From positions 1 to 64,000 of the forward strand of contig NZ_FNDG01000001.1 of assembly GCF_900100535.1 (NCBI RefSeq): a stretch of DNA of 64,000 nt, read 5' to 3'. Below are positions 27,732 to 36,303 of this stretch, piece after piece; the first letter of the stretch is position 1, and every line of letters starts with the position of its first letter. The DNA is from Phytopseudomonas flavescens. Lineage in GTDB: Bacteria; Pseudomonadota; Gammaproteobacteria; Pseudomonadales; Pseudomonadaceae. The notes under the pieces were generated by a model, which did not search any database, had not been told where the DNA came from, and worked only from the letters and a program-made list of their open reading frames with translations. The position numbers and the translations under genes were made by a program.

Positions 27732-28596
27732 CGCAAGGCTCCTGGGCGATCGCCAGGGGGATGACCACGAAAAACATCGAGCCAACGCCGGGCGTGCTCT
27801 GCACACCGACCTCGCCGCCGAGCAGCGCTGCGAAACGCTTGCACAAAGATAGCCCGAGCCCGGTGCCGCGCAAGCGCTTCTGCAGCGGCGAATCGATCTG
27901 CGAGAAGTCCTCGAACAGGGTGCCGTGCAGCTCGGCGGCGATGCCGATACCGCTGTCCCTGACCGCGAAGCGCACCCGATCCGGGCCTTCCAGGCGGGCG
28001 GACACCCGGACTTCGCCGCGCTGGGTGAACTTCAGCGAGTTGGCGATGAAGTTGCGCAGGATCTGCGCGAGCTTCTTGTCATCGGTGAACAGCCGCGGCA
28101 AGCCGGCCGGCTCCTCGAAAATCAGGTCCACGGCACTGGCATCGACGATCGGCCGGAACATGCCGCGCAGTGCCGAGAAGAGGTCCAGCATGTCGAACCA
28201 GGCTGGCGAGATGGTGATACGCCCGGCCTCGATCTTGGCCAGGTCGAGCAGGTCATCGGCCATGTCGCTGAGCTCGCGTGCAGCATGACTGACGAATGCC
28301 ACCTGGTGATGCTGCTCCGCGCTCAACGGGCCATCGAGTTCATCGGTGAGCAGGCTGGTGATGCTCAGGATGGAACCCAACGGGGTGCGGAATTCGTGGC
28401 TCATGTAGGACAGGAAGCGGCTTTTCAGGTCGGACGCCTGACGCAACGCGTCGGCCTGGCTGTCGAGCTCGGCATACAGGGCGAGTACGCCCTGGTTGGT
28501 TTCATCCAGTTCTTCGCGCAACGCGGCGCTTTCGCCTTGCAACCGGGCGATCAGCGCGGCCTGCTCGGCATGGGTCAGGTCAGTGGGCTCAGGCAT
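27721..28596 (-). CDS. Sensor histidine kinase of the stressosome operon
   Basis: A 291-residue soluble kinase: a coiled-coil N-terminus (ALIARLQGESAALREEL), HisKA with phosphoacceptor His in SYMSHEFRTPLGSIL, then a HATPase with RNFIANSLKFTQRG, DSGIGI and RGTGLGLSLCKR. It has no sensor domain of its own, so its input probably comes from the Rsb proteins. ATG 28596 is chosen because GGAGG lies 6 bases upstream; it overlaps the upstream gene by 8 bases. It likely phosphorylates the N-terminal receiver of the next protein. Confidence 0.88.
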   Translation of the reverse strand: MPEPTDLTHAEQAALIARLQGESAALREELDETNQGVLALYAELDSQADALRQASDLKSRFLSYMSHEFRTPLGSILSITSLLTDELDGPLSAEQHHQVAFVSHAARELSDMADDLLDLAKIEAGRITISPAWFDMLDLFSALRGMFRPIVDASAVDLIFEEPAGLPRLFTDDKKLAQILRNFIANSLKFTQRGEVRVSARLEGPDRVRFAVRDSGIGIAAELHGTLFEDFSQIDSPLQKRLRGTGLGLSLCKRFAALLGGEVGVQSTPGVGSMFFVVIPLAIAQEPCDET

Positions 28597-29599
28597 CAAC
28601 GGCCTCCAGGGCAATCACCACGACCGTGACGTCGTCACGGCCGCGACAGAAATCACGGTGCAGCACGGCGGCGATCACAGCCGGGTGGCAGTGCACCAGG
28701 CCGGGATAGTCGTTCAGGTTCCAGCGCGACTGCAGGCCGTCGCTGTGCAGAATCAACAGCTGCCCGTTGATCTCGTCGTAGTCGAACGGCTGCGCCTTGC
28801 GGTACTGCGCGCCGACGATGCCGGGGAGCGAGGCCAGCCCCCGGGGCTTCTCGACGCTGACCAGGCTGGCGCTGATGTTGCCGACACCGACGAAACGCAG
28901 GTGGCCGCTGTCGAGGCGTGCCTGGGCAATGGCCACCGCGCCGCCTCGGGTACCGTTCATCGCGTGATGCAGCTCTTCGAGCAGCATCACCGCATCGCTG
29001 CAGGGCGCCAGCGCGAAGGCCCGTTCACCCGCCAGCGCAGCCCGCTCGGCGTCCTCGCCATGGCCGAGGCCGTCGATCAGCAGCGCGCTGATGGTGCTGC
29101 CCCGGGTTGCCAGGTGCCAGACATCGCCACAGGCTGGGTCGCCGTGCAGCGAATGCTGGCTGACCCCGAAGCGCCAGTCCGCCTGCGTGTCGCTGCGCGA
29201 ATGGAGGCGTGCCAGCAGAACCGCACCGCGGGTGTCGGCGTAGGCGTCGAATACCTCGGCCTGCCGCGACACCGCGCCAAGGCCTATGCCCTGCGTGCCT
29301 CCGGTGGAATAGCCATCGGCCAGGCAGGCATTGAGGTCGAAGCCCTGGGCGCGGTCCACGGCCAGCACTTCGATGCCGGCCCCCGTTGCCCGCGGCCACA
29401 CCCGCAGGTGCAGTTCGCCGTGCCCCGCATGCTTGAGCAGGTTGCTCGCCAGCTCGGTGGTGACCAGGGCGACGCGACCGGCATCGCGCTCATCGAAGCC
29501 ATGCCGTTCGGCCAGCTTCTGCGCGACGCGCCGGGCATGACCGACCTGGCTGCTGTCATCGATGGGCAGCACCTGGGTCAGGCTGCCGCTTATGGTCAT
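28589..29599 (-). CDS. rsbX: RsbX-like fusion: HATPase (anti-sigma-kinase type) plus SpoIIE/PP2C phosphatase
   Basis: 336 residues with two parts. Residues ~1-130 form an RsbW/RsbT-type ATPase domain (VALVTTELASNLLKHAG, then GGTQGIGLGAV). Residues ~145-335 form a SpoIIE/PP2C-like phosphatase, with metal-binding acidic residues expected in LLIDGLGHGEDAE and in the C-terminal GRDDVTVVVI. RsbX dephosphorylates RsbR and RsbS to reset the stressosome; the extra ATPase half is not part of the Bacillus protein. The start overlaps the rsbT stop as ATGA (29596-29599). An ATG two codons upstream (29605) is equally possible. Confidence 0.83.
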   Translation of the reverse strand: MTISGSLTQVLPIDDSSQVGHARRVAQKLAERHGFDERDAGRVALVTTELASNLLKHAGHGELHLRVWPRATGAGIEVLAVDRAQGFDLNACLADGYSTGGTQGIGLGAVSRQAEVFDAYADTRGAVLLARLHSRSDTQADWRFGVSQHSLHGDPACGDVWHLATRGSTISALLIDGLGHGEDAERAALAGERAFALAPCSDAVMLLEELHHAMNGTRGGAVAIAQARLDSGHLRFVGVGNISASLVSVEKPRGLASLPGIVGAQYRKAQPFDYDEINGQLLILHSDGLQSRWNLNDYPGLVHCHPAVIAAVLHRDFCRGRDDVTVVVIALEAVDA

Positions 29600-30000
29600 G
29601 TCCATCGGGTGATGGTGATACGCGTGCCCTGGCCAGGCGTGGTGTCCAGTTCGAACTCGTCGACCAGGCGCTTGGCACCGGTCAGGCCGAGCCCAAGCCC
29701 GTTGCCGGAGGTCCAGCCGTCGGTCATGGCGAGCTTGATGTCGGCAATGCCCGGGCCTTCGTCGCGAAAGGTCAGGCGCAGGCCGGCCCGGGCGCTGTCT
29801 TCGAGGATCTGCCAATCCATGTCACCGCCGCCGCCATAGACCATGGTATTGCGCGCCAGCTCGCTGACCGCGGTGACCAGCTTGGTCAGGTCGATCAGCC
29901 GCATGCCGCACTCGGTGGCCAGCTTGCGCGCGGCCTGCCGGGCCAGGACCACGTCCTGCTCGATGGCGATCGCCTGGGTGCCGCTGCTGCGCACGATCAT
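29596..30000 (-). CDS. rsbT: RsbT-like serine/threonine switch kinase
   Basis: 134-residue GHKL ATPase. The N box is KLVTAVSELARNTMVYGGGG; the G boxes are RDEGPGIAD and SGNGLGLGLTGAKRLVD. RsbT phosphorylates the STAS proteins of the stressosome under stress, is released, and activates a downstream partner. It overlaps rsbS as ATGA (29997-30000) and rsbX as ATGA. The gene order R-S-T-X matches known stressosome operons. No RsbU or sigma-B is nearby, so the partner is probably the adjacent two-component pair. Confidence 0.9.
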   Translation of the reverse strand: MIVRSSGTQAIAIEQDVVLARQAARKLATECGMRLIDLTKLVTAVSELARNTMVYGGGGDMDWQILEDSARAGLRLTFRDEGPGIADIKLAMTDGWTSGNGLGLGLTGAKRLVDEFELDTTPGQGTRITITRWT

Positions 30001-30359
30001 CGCCGGGCCACTCGCTCGCGCAGCAGTTGCATCCCACGGTCGACGTTCAGCGCCGTACTGACCCCCGGCAGGTTCATGCCCAGTTCCACCAGAGTGATCG
30101 CCACCGCCGGCTGCATGCCGACCAGCATGGTTTCGGCGTCCATGATCTTCGACAGGCCGGAAATGGTGCCGATCATCCGACCGATGAACGAGTCGACCAT
30201 GTCCAGCGCGGAAATATCGATCAGCACACCGCGCGCCGAGGTCTTGCTGATCATTTCGCAGAGGTCGTCCTGCAGGGTCAGGGCAAGCCGGTCATGCATG
30301 TCGACCTGGATGGTCACCAGCAGGAATTCGCCCATGCGCAGGATCGGGATACGTTCCAT
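29997..30359 (-). CDS. rsbS: RsbS-like stressosome scaffold (STAS)
   Basis: A 120-residue single STAS domain. Ser57 in DISALDMVDSFIG aligns with the RsbS serine phosphorylated by RsbT. In the stressosome, RsbS and RsbR assemble the core and hold RsbT until phosphorylation. It is separated from the rsbR gene by only 4 bases. Length and motif fit the family without oddities. Confidence 0.92.
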   Translation of the reverse strand: MERIPILRMGEFLLVTIQVDMHDRLALTLQDDLCEMISKTSARGVLIDISALDMVDSFIGRMIGTISGLSKIMDAETMLVGMQPAVAITLVELGMNLPGVSTALNVDRGMQLLRERVARR

Positions 30360-30363
30360 AGGC

Positions 30364-31215
30364 TCAGACCGCTTTGCCGAGGGTAACGCCCAGGCGGCCC
30401 AGGGCCAGCTTCAGGGCATCGGCCAGGTTGGCCTTGGTCACCACGCCCTGCAGGTCGAGCCCCAGGTGCACGATGGTCTGCGCGATCTGCGGGCGTACGC
30501 CGCTGATGATGCAGTCCGCCCCCATCAGGCGGATGGCGGTCACGGTCTTCAGCAGGTGCTGGGCGACCAGCGTATCGACGGTGGGCACGCCGGTGATGTC
30601 GATGATGGCGATTTCCGAGCCGGTGTCGACGATGCGCTGCAGCAGCGACTCCATCACCACCTGGGTGCGCTGCGAATCGAGGGTGCCGATCATTGGCAGG
30701 GCCAGCACACCGTCCCACAGCTTGACCACCGGCGTGGACAGTTCCAGCAGCTCTTCCTGCTGGCGCTTGATCACCGATTCGCGGGACTTCTGGAAGGTAC
30801 GGATGGTGTGCAGGCCGAGGTTATCGAACAACTCGGAAACCTCCCATTGCTGCTGGGCCAGCAGTTCCGGCTGCGTGCCGTACTGACGGTGCAACAGGGC
30901 GAACAGCGGGCCCTTGAGGGCAAAGATGAAGCTGGCGGCCTGGTGCGAATCATGCCCCAGCAAGGCACGGCTGGACGACAGGCGCTCGAGGAACTGGCGG
31001 ACGCCTTCCCAGCTCGTGGCGGAAATGCTCGAGCTGTCGCCGCTTTCCAGTGCGGCGACGGTCAACTGCAGAAACTCCGAGGTCTGTTGCTGCAGCTCCT
31101 GCTCCTTGAGGTTACGGGTGGAACCGCTCGCCTCGAGGCCACGGATCCACTCACCCAGCAATTGCGCCTGGTTGTTCTTGATCGCCTCGACGGTACCGAT
31201 CTGCAGTGCAGCCAT
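30364..31215 (-). CDS. rsbR: RsbR-like stressosome sensor (RsbRD-type N-terminus plus STAS)
   Basis: 283 residues. The N-terminal ~150 are helical, of the RsbRD_N/globin-like sensor type, with His residues (LLGHDSHQAAS, LLHRQYG) that could be heme ligands, although this is not shown. The STAS domain follows, with phosphorylatable residues in IDITGVPTVDTLVA (Thr215 by alignment with RsbS Ser57) and probably Ser181 in the linker. It senses stress and co-antagonises RsbT. The ATG follows AGGAG at slightly long spacing. It is first gene of the six-gene operon. Confidence 0.88.
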   Translation of the reverse strand: MAALQIGTVEAIKNNQAQLLGEWIRGLEASGSTRNLKEQELQQQTSEFLQLTVAALESGDSSSISATSWEGVRQFLERLSSSRALLGHDSHQAASFIFALKGPLFALLHRQYGTQPELLAQQQWEVSELFDNLGLHTIRTFQKSRESVIKRQQEELLELSTPVVKLWDGVLALPMIGTLDSQRTQVVMESLLQRIVDTGSEIAIIDITGVPTVDTLVAQHLLKTVTAIRLMGADCIISGVRPQIAQTIVHLGLDLQGVVTKANLADALKLALGRLGVTLGKAV

Positions 31216-31544
31216 CTGTGATTAACTCCTGAACGAATACGTGTCGATCCTGGATCGAATTGTCTGAGACAGTGACCCTGGTCGCCGGGAATAGTTGGAT
31301 ATAGTTCCGCGCGCGCATAGTACGGGCAAATCGCCCCGGCGCAGAAGAGGTGCAGCGCCCGCAATGGCGTGATTTCCGGCTCTGCCGACGGACGTACAGT
31401 CTGGCGCAGGAGCCCCGCACGACGGGTGCCGGCGAGGCCCCGGCAGGACTCGCCAGCAGTCGCCCCATGCGGATTCGGCAATGGCAGCATGAAATCATCG
31501 CTGGCCGTATACTGGCGCCACTCCAATGACATGGAACCACACCC
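31216..31544. other. Divergent promoter region between rsbR and a chemotaxis receptor
   Basis: The 329-base gap must hold promoters for the stressosome operon (leftward) and the receptor gene (rightward). I saw no convincing ORF, palindrome or terminator in it. Confidence 0.5.
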
Positions 31545-33191
31545 ATGCGCCTCGACACCCTGACACTCAAGACCCGCCTGATCATCGCGGTGAGCATCCC
31601 CTGCATCGCCCTGCTGCTGGTCGCGGTGACCAGCCTCACCAGCATGTCCAACATGCAGCGCGAAGCCAGCGCGCTCTACCTCAACACCTCCGCCCCCATG
31701 CGCGCCATGGCCGAAGCCGCCTCACGGATTCCACGCATGCGCGTCGGCATCGACATGATGCTGCTGCAGGACACCGCCCTGCGGGACGAGCGCGGGGTCA
31801 AGACCCGTGTCCAGGAGGCGCTCAACGAAGACATCCCGGGCATGCGCGAAGCGATGCGCAACGCGGTCGAGGCCCAGGTCAACCCGGAGCGCCGGGCGCA
31901 GGCACAGCGGCTGCTCGACCAGTTCGAAAGCATGGTCGGCAGCCAACTCATGCCGATGCTGCAAGCGCTCGACGGCGGCGACATGGCCAGCGCCCAGCGG
32001 ATCTACCGCGACCAGTACGCGAAAAGCTACGGGCTGATGCGCCAGGGCGCCAACGAATTGCTCGATGCCCTGCTGCTGCAGGCCGAGCAGCAGAACCAGC
32101 GCAGCACCGACAACTACAACGAGGGTCGCAACCGCCAGGTGCTGATCATCGCCCTCGGCCTGCTGGTGTCGTTCATCGCCTCCTGGCTGATCATCGCCAA
32201 CCTGCGCCGCCGCGTGTCCATCCTGCAGAGCGGCCTGGGCAGCGCCGCCGACAACCTGGCCCTGAATGCGCCCATCGCCTTGGCCGGCAACGACGAACTA
32301 AGCGATATCGCGCAGCGTTTCAACCGCTTCCTGGCCAAGGTCCATGGCGTCATGCAGCAACTGGCCGGCAACTCGCGGCAGCTGTCCGACATGGCCCGCG
32401 AGGTGGCCGAGCGCGCGCAACTGACGCAAAGCAACTGCACCGCCCAGAGTGACCGCACGGTACAGGTGGCCACCGCCATCCACCAGTTGGGCTCGACGGT
32501 CAATGAAATCGCCGGCAACGCCGAGAATGCGGCCAGGGTGGCCCGCGAGGCGACCGAGCATGCCAATGGCGGCCGTGAAGTGGTGGACCAGGCCAATCAG
32601 CAGATCGACGCCCTCAGCGGCGAGCTGCAGCAGGCCGCCGACGTGGTCGGCGCGCTGGCGGGGCAGATCGACGCGATCAGCGCGACCCTCGGCACCATTC
32701 GCAGCATCTCCGAGCAGACCAACCTGCTGGCCCTGAACGCCGCCATTGAAGCCGCCCGTGCGGGTGAACAAGGCCGTGGCTTCGCCGTGGTCGCCGATGA
32801 GGTGCGAACCCTGGCCAGCCGTTCAGGGGCCTCGACCGAGGAAATCCAGAAGGTCATCGACCGCTTGCAGAGCGAATCCCGCTCGGCCGTGGATGCCATG
32901 GCCAAAGGCCGACAGCAGAGCGAACGGGTGGTCGAGTACGCCGCCAGGGCCTCTCAGGCCCTGGCGCAGATCAACGGCCACATCAGCCAGATCAGCGACC
33001 AGAACATCCAGGTCGCCACGGCCACCGAAGAACAGTCCTGCGTGGTCGAAGAGATCAATCGCAACGTCGAGCAGATCAACCGCTTCACCCAGGAAACCAC
33101 GCAGATCGCCGATCAGTTGAACAGCGCCAGCGGCAACCTGCAGAGCCTGTCCAGGGAACTGGACGACCTGGTGGGCCATTTCAAACTGTAG
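31545..33191 (+). CDS. Methyl-accepting chemotaxis protein (4HB type)
   Basis: A 548-residue transmembrane chemoreceptor: a first membrane helix ([20 protein letters not shown]), a periplasmic helical-bundle ligand domain (about 35-190), a second helix ([19 protein letters not shown]), a HAMP-like region, and a signalling coiled coil whose tip is [23 protein letters not shown]. It reports to CheA/CheW. The ligand is unknown. It is divergent from the stressosome operon, so the two may share a stimulus or promoter region; this is only suggestive. Confidence 0.92.
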   Translation: MRLDTLTLKTRLIIAVSIPCIALLLVAVTSLTSMSNMQREASALYLNTSAPMRAMAEAASRIPRMRVGIDMMLLQDTALRDERGVKTRVQEALNEDIPGMREAMRNAVEAQVNPERRAQAQRLLDQFESMVGSQLMPMLQALDGGDMASAQRIYRDQYAKSYGLMRQGANELLDALLLQAEQQNQRSTDNYNEGRNRQVLIIALGLLVSFIASWLIIANLRRRVSILQSGLGSAADNLALNAPIALAGNDELSDIAQRFNRFLAKVHGVMQQLAGNSRQLSDMAREVAERAQLTQSNCTAQSDRTVQVATAIHQLGSTVNEIAGNAENAARVAREATEHANGGREVVDQANQQIDALSGELQQAADVVGALAGQIDAISATLGTIRSISEQTNLLALNAAIEAARAGEQGRGFAVVADEVRTLASRSGASTEEIQKVIDRLQSESRSAVDAMAKGRQQSERVVEYAARASQALAQINGHISQISDQNIQVATATEEQSCVVEEINRNVEQINRFTQETTQIADQLNSASGNLQSLSRELDDLVGHFKL

Positions 33192-33254
33192 GCGCGCCGC
33201 GATGAGCCGCCACCCGCTGCCGGGCTGGCGGATGGCTGCGCCAGCGCCGAAGCC

Positions 33255-33803
33255 TCACAGCCTGGCAGTGGATGAAAGCTGCAGCCATAGCGAGAACAGG
33301 CCAAGAACCGCCCAGAAAACGGTGAACAGCCAGGGAGAGCGCAGCGAGAATCGCAGCGACTTGCGGTATCGCTCTTCGCTGGACTCGTGTTCGCTGAACA
33401 GCGGCGACTCGTCGTAGGCGTGACCGAACTTCGGTTCGCTGTTCAACAACTGATCCTGCTTGAAATGCCAGTGGCCGATGATCGCCGCCGAGGCCCTGAT
33501 CCCCGGCCAGGCATTGAGCGAGCTGACGATTCCCAGCAGCGCCAGCATGCCCGGCACCACCAGGGTAAACAGGTCGCCCCAGGAAGGATTCGAGTTGGCC
33601 ATGGATGAGGCGTAGGCGATGACCAGAAAGGACTGCGCAGCCAGGTAGGCATTGGTTCGATCGGCCAGCAGGTTGGTTTCGTAGTGGATCTCCCGGCGGT
33701 AGAAATCCAGGCGCTCCTTCGGCGTACCGAACATCAGCGAGTCGGATACATCGGTCGCTTCTGCTTCGCTGGTCGATCCCGCCAGGGAAATGATTCTCGA
33801 CAC
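33255..33803 (-). CDS. Small membrane protein of unknown function
   Basis: The frame encodes a soluble N-terminus (MFGTPKERLDFYRREIHYE), then two adjacent membrane segments (AYLAAQSFLVIAYAS and LFTLVVPGMLALLGIVSSL), a charged cytoplasmic stretch, and a last helix (WLFTVFWAVLGLFSLWL). The start is uncertain: GTG 33803 lies ~11 bases from a GGAG, and ATG 33734 is also possible. The longer frame to 34112 is not supported. I cannot assign a family with confidence; a RipA-like octameric membrane protein is one possibility. Confidence 0.6.
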   Translation of the reverse strand: MSRIISLAGSTSEAEATDVSDSLMFGTPKERLDFYRREIHYETNLLADRTNAYLAAQSFLVIAYASSMANSNPSWGDLFTLVVPGMLALLGIVSSLNAWPGIRASAAIIGHWHFKQDQLLNSEPKFGHAYDESPLFSEHESSEERYRKSLRFSLRSPWLFTVFWAVLGLFSLWLQLSSTARL

Positions 33804-34041
33804 GTCAGTTACCACTCCATCATGTGCGTATGGGCAAGGCGCTTGCCGGGCAGGCACAGAGCCTGCGCGAATTCGGCGCCGGGTGACGATACCCCGGCCC
33901 GGCCGACCGCAGCGGCCCTGCCGGGGTCGATCACCGCCCATGCTGCGTGGGAACAGGCACCCGGGGTATCGGTTCGGCAGTCGGCACGGATGGTCGACGA
34001 GGCCGGCTCGCAGCGGACTCGCCAGCGGCAGTGAATGGCTT

Positions 34042-35208
34042 TCACGGACGCAGGATGACCTTGCGGCAGTCGTCTTCCTGCTTGTCGAACAGCCGATAGC
34101 CCTCTGCGGCATCGGACAGGTCGAGGCGGTGGCTGATGATGATCTCCGGCTTCAGCACACCGCTCTGAATACGACCCAGCAGATCCGGCAGCAGGCCGTG
34201 GACATGGGTCTGGCCCATCTTGAAGGTCAGCCCCTTGTCGAAGGCGTCGCCGATCAGGAAGCCATGGATGAACCCCGCATACACGCCCGGTATGCTCACC
34301 GTGCCGCCACGCCGTACGGCGGCGATGCATTGACGCAGTGCCTTGCCGCTGCTGCCTTCCAGCTTGAGCTGGGTCAGCAGGGTTTCGGTGGTGCTGCCCT
34401 TGGCTTCGAAGCCGACCGCATCGATGGCGGCATCGACGCCTCGATAGCCGTCGGTCTGCTCGATGATCGCCTCGGCGGGGTCATCGACAACATGGAAGTT
34501 GATCGGGATCACCCCATAGGTAGCCCGGGCGTATTCGAGTCGATAGGGCTGATCGTCGACCATGAAGATCTGCCGCGCGCCGAGCATGCGCGCACAGGCC
34601 GCCGCCATGAGGCCGACCGGTCCAGCGCCATAGATCGCCACGCTGCTGCCTTCGCGCACGCCGGCGTTGATGACGGCCTGGTAGCCGGTGGGCAGGATGT
34701 CGGTCAGGAACAGGACGCGCTCGTCATCGAGATCGTCGGGAATCTTGAATGGCCCGGCGTTGGCCTTGGGCACCCGCACCAGTTCGGCCTGCCCGCCGGG
34801 CATGCCGCCATAGAGGTGGCTGTAGCCGAACAACGCGGCGCCCGAGGGAATCTGCTTCTTGTTGAGGATGGCGCCACGGCCGTCATTGGTGGTTTCACAG
34901 GCCGCGTGCAGGTTCATCTCGCAGAAAAAGCAACTGCCACAGGCGATCACGAACGGTACGATCACCCGGTCGCCCTTGCTCACCGCCGTCACGGCACTGC
35001 CGACTTCTTCGACGATACCCATGAACTCGTGGCCGAACACGTCGCCGTGCTTCACCTGAGGGATCTTGCCACGATACAGGTGCAGGTCCGAACCGCAGAT
35101 GGCGGTGGCGGTGACACGCAGGATGATGTCGTCCGGCTGCTGGATGACAGGATCCGCCACGTTGTCGACGCGAACGTCGTTGCTGCCGTGATAAGTCAAT
35201 GCGCGCAT
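34042..35208 (-). CDS. Zinc-dependent alcohol/formaldehyde dehydrogenase (MDR family)
   Basis: A 388-residue zinc MDR enzyme. The catalytic zinc ligands are intact ([13 protein letters not shown] and [13 protein letters not shown]), and the structural-zinc lobe is [18 protein letters not shown] binding uses [21 protein letters not shown]. The long insert and length fit the glutathione-independent formaldehyde dehydrogenase / threonine-dehydrogenase-like subgroup, though specificity is uncertain. It stands alone, and its stop lies ~240 bases from the small membrane-protein gene. Confidence 0.88.
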   Translation of the reverse strand: MRALTYHGSNDVRVDNVADPVIQQPDDIILRVTATAICGSDLHLYRGKIPQVKHGDVFGHEFMGIVEEVGSAVTAVSKGDRVIVPFVIACGSCFFCEMNLHAACETTNDGRGAILNKKQIPSGAALFGYSHLYGGMPGGQAELVRVPKANAGPFKIPDDLDDERVLFLTDILPTGYQAVINAGVREGSSVAIYGAGPVGLMAAACARMLGARQIFMVDDQPYRLEYARATYGVIPINFHVVDDPAEAIIEQTDGYRGVDAAIDAVGFEAKGSTTETLLTQLKLEGSSGKALRQCIAAVRRGGTVSIPGVYAGFIHGFLIGDAFDKGLTFKMGQTHVHGLLPDLLGRIQSGVLKPEIIISHRLDLSDAAEGYRLFDKQEDDCRKVILRP

Positions 35209-35657
35209 GCTGGTCTCCAGGTAATTGCCGATGTGTGTCAGGGCTGTTCGCGGTGCTCATGGCCCGACGGTGAACGAATGAGTATCACCCCATCGCTGCT
35301 TTCACCTTGTTGCCGCTGTAGATACCGAGAAGCCCCCGGCCCTGAAGTTCAAGTCCGAAGATGAGTGGGGCCGCGCGCCTTTCCCCATCACGTCGCCATG
35401 GCCAAGCGCTTGCGCAGCGTGACGAAGCCAGCCATGCAAATGGGCGCGCATTGCGGCGGGAAACTTGGCCGTCATCTTTCCATCCTGAATCAACGGCTAG
35501 ACTGAAGCGTGTCCATCGCCGATGGCCGGCGTACTGATGGTCCTGGCACGCCGCAAGCACCTGTTTCGGCGATGTCGTTGAGTTGCATCAGCTTGCCGGT
35601 CAGGCAACTGGTCTAGCCTAGGGTCCATAGCCATTCAGAGGACGTCCAGGAGCCTTT
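35209..35657. other. Intergenic region before the FrdB-like gene
   Basis: 449 bases. Short frames on the minus strand exist (for example 35302-35493) but have no ribosome site or recognisable product. The region presumably holds the promoters of the alcohol dehydrogenase and of the FrdB-FrdA-NuoF-like operon. No operator was recognised. Confidence 0.4.
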
Positions 35658-36293
35658 ATGTCCACACCTGCGATCCAGGTCACCATCAACGGCGAGTTGA
35701 TCCAAACCAGCGCCATGCGTTCTATTCTGGAGGCGGTCATCGATTCTGGGCATCCACTGATCGACGATGTCGGCTGCATGGGCCAGGGCGTGTGCGGCTC
35801 CTGCCGCGTATTGATCCGGCGTGCAGGCGAGCGTGAGGTGAGCACCGCCCTGGCATGCGAGACACGCGTCGAACCGGGCCTGCAAATCAGCTTCCTCGAC
35901 CACCTGCCGATGAATCGTCACCACACCTATGACACCGATGACTGGAACGACACCTGGAGCATCCTCGAACGTATCGATGCGACCTTTCCCGAGGCCAAGC
36001 ACTGTCGACACTGCGGGGGATGCGACCGGGCCTGCCCCAAGGGCCTGGAGGTGCAGAAAGGCGTCAACCTGGCGGCCAAAGGCAACCTGGCGGCCAGCCA
36101 GGTGTTCGACGAATGCATCATGTGCAACCTGTGCACCATCGCCTGCCCCGAGCACATCTCGCCGAACCATCTGGGCATCTATATCCGCCGCATGTCCTCG
36201 TCCGTCGGTTTCCGGCCGGCGGACCTGATGCAGCGCCTGAGGCAGATCGACAGTGGCGTGATGCAAATCGATCCCAACGTGGTACTGAGCTAA
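35658..36293 (+). CDS. Fumarate reductase/succinate dehydrogenase-like iron-sulfur subunit
   Basis: 211 residues. An N-terminal plant-type ferredoxin domain has Cys40, Cys46, Cys49 and Cys67 for a [2Fe-2S] cluster. It is followed by two complete CxxCxxCxxxCP motifs, Cys116/119/122/126 and Cys153/156/159/163, suggesting two [4Fe-4S] clusters; ordinary SdhB has a [3Fe-4S] in the last site. It would carry electrons between the two flavoproteins encoded next. GGAG lies upstream. No anchor (SdhC/D) genes are present, so the complex is probably soluble. Confidence 0.88.
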   Translation: MSTPAIQVTINGELIQTSAMRSILEAVIDSGHPLIDDVGCMGQGVCGSCRVLIRRAGEREVSTALACETRVEPGLQISFLDHLPMNRHHTYDTDDWNDTWSILERIDATFPEAKHCRHCGGCDRACPKGLEVQKGVNLAAKGNLAASQVFDECIMCNLCTIACPEHISPNHLGIYIRRMSSSVGFRPADLMQRLRQIDSGVMQIDPNVVLS

Positions 36294-36303
36294 GGAGTTC
36301 GGC

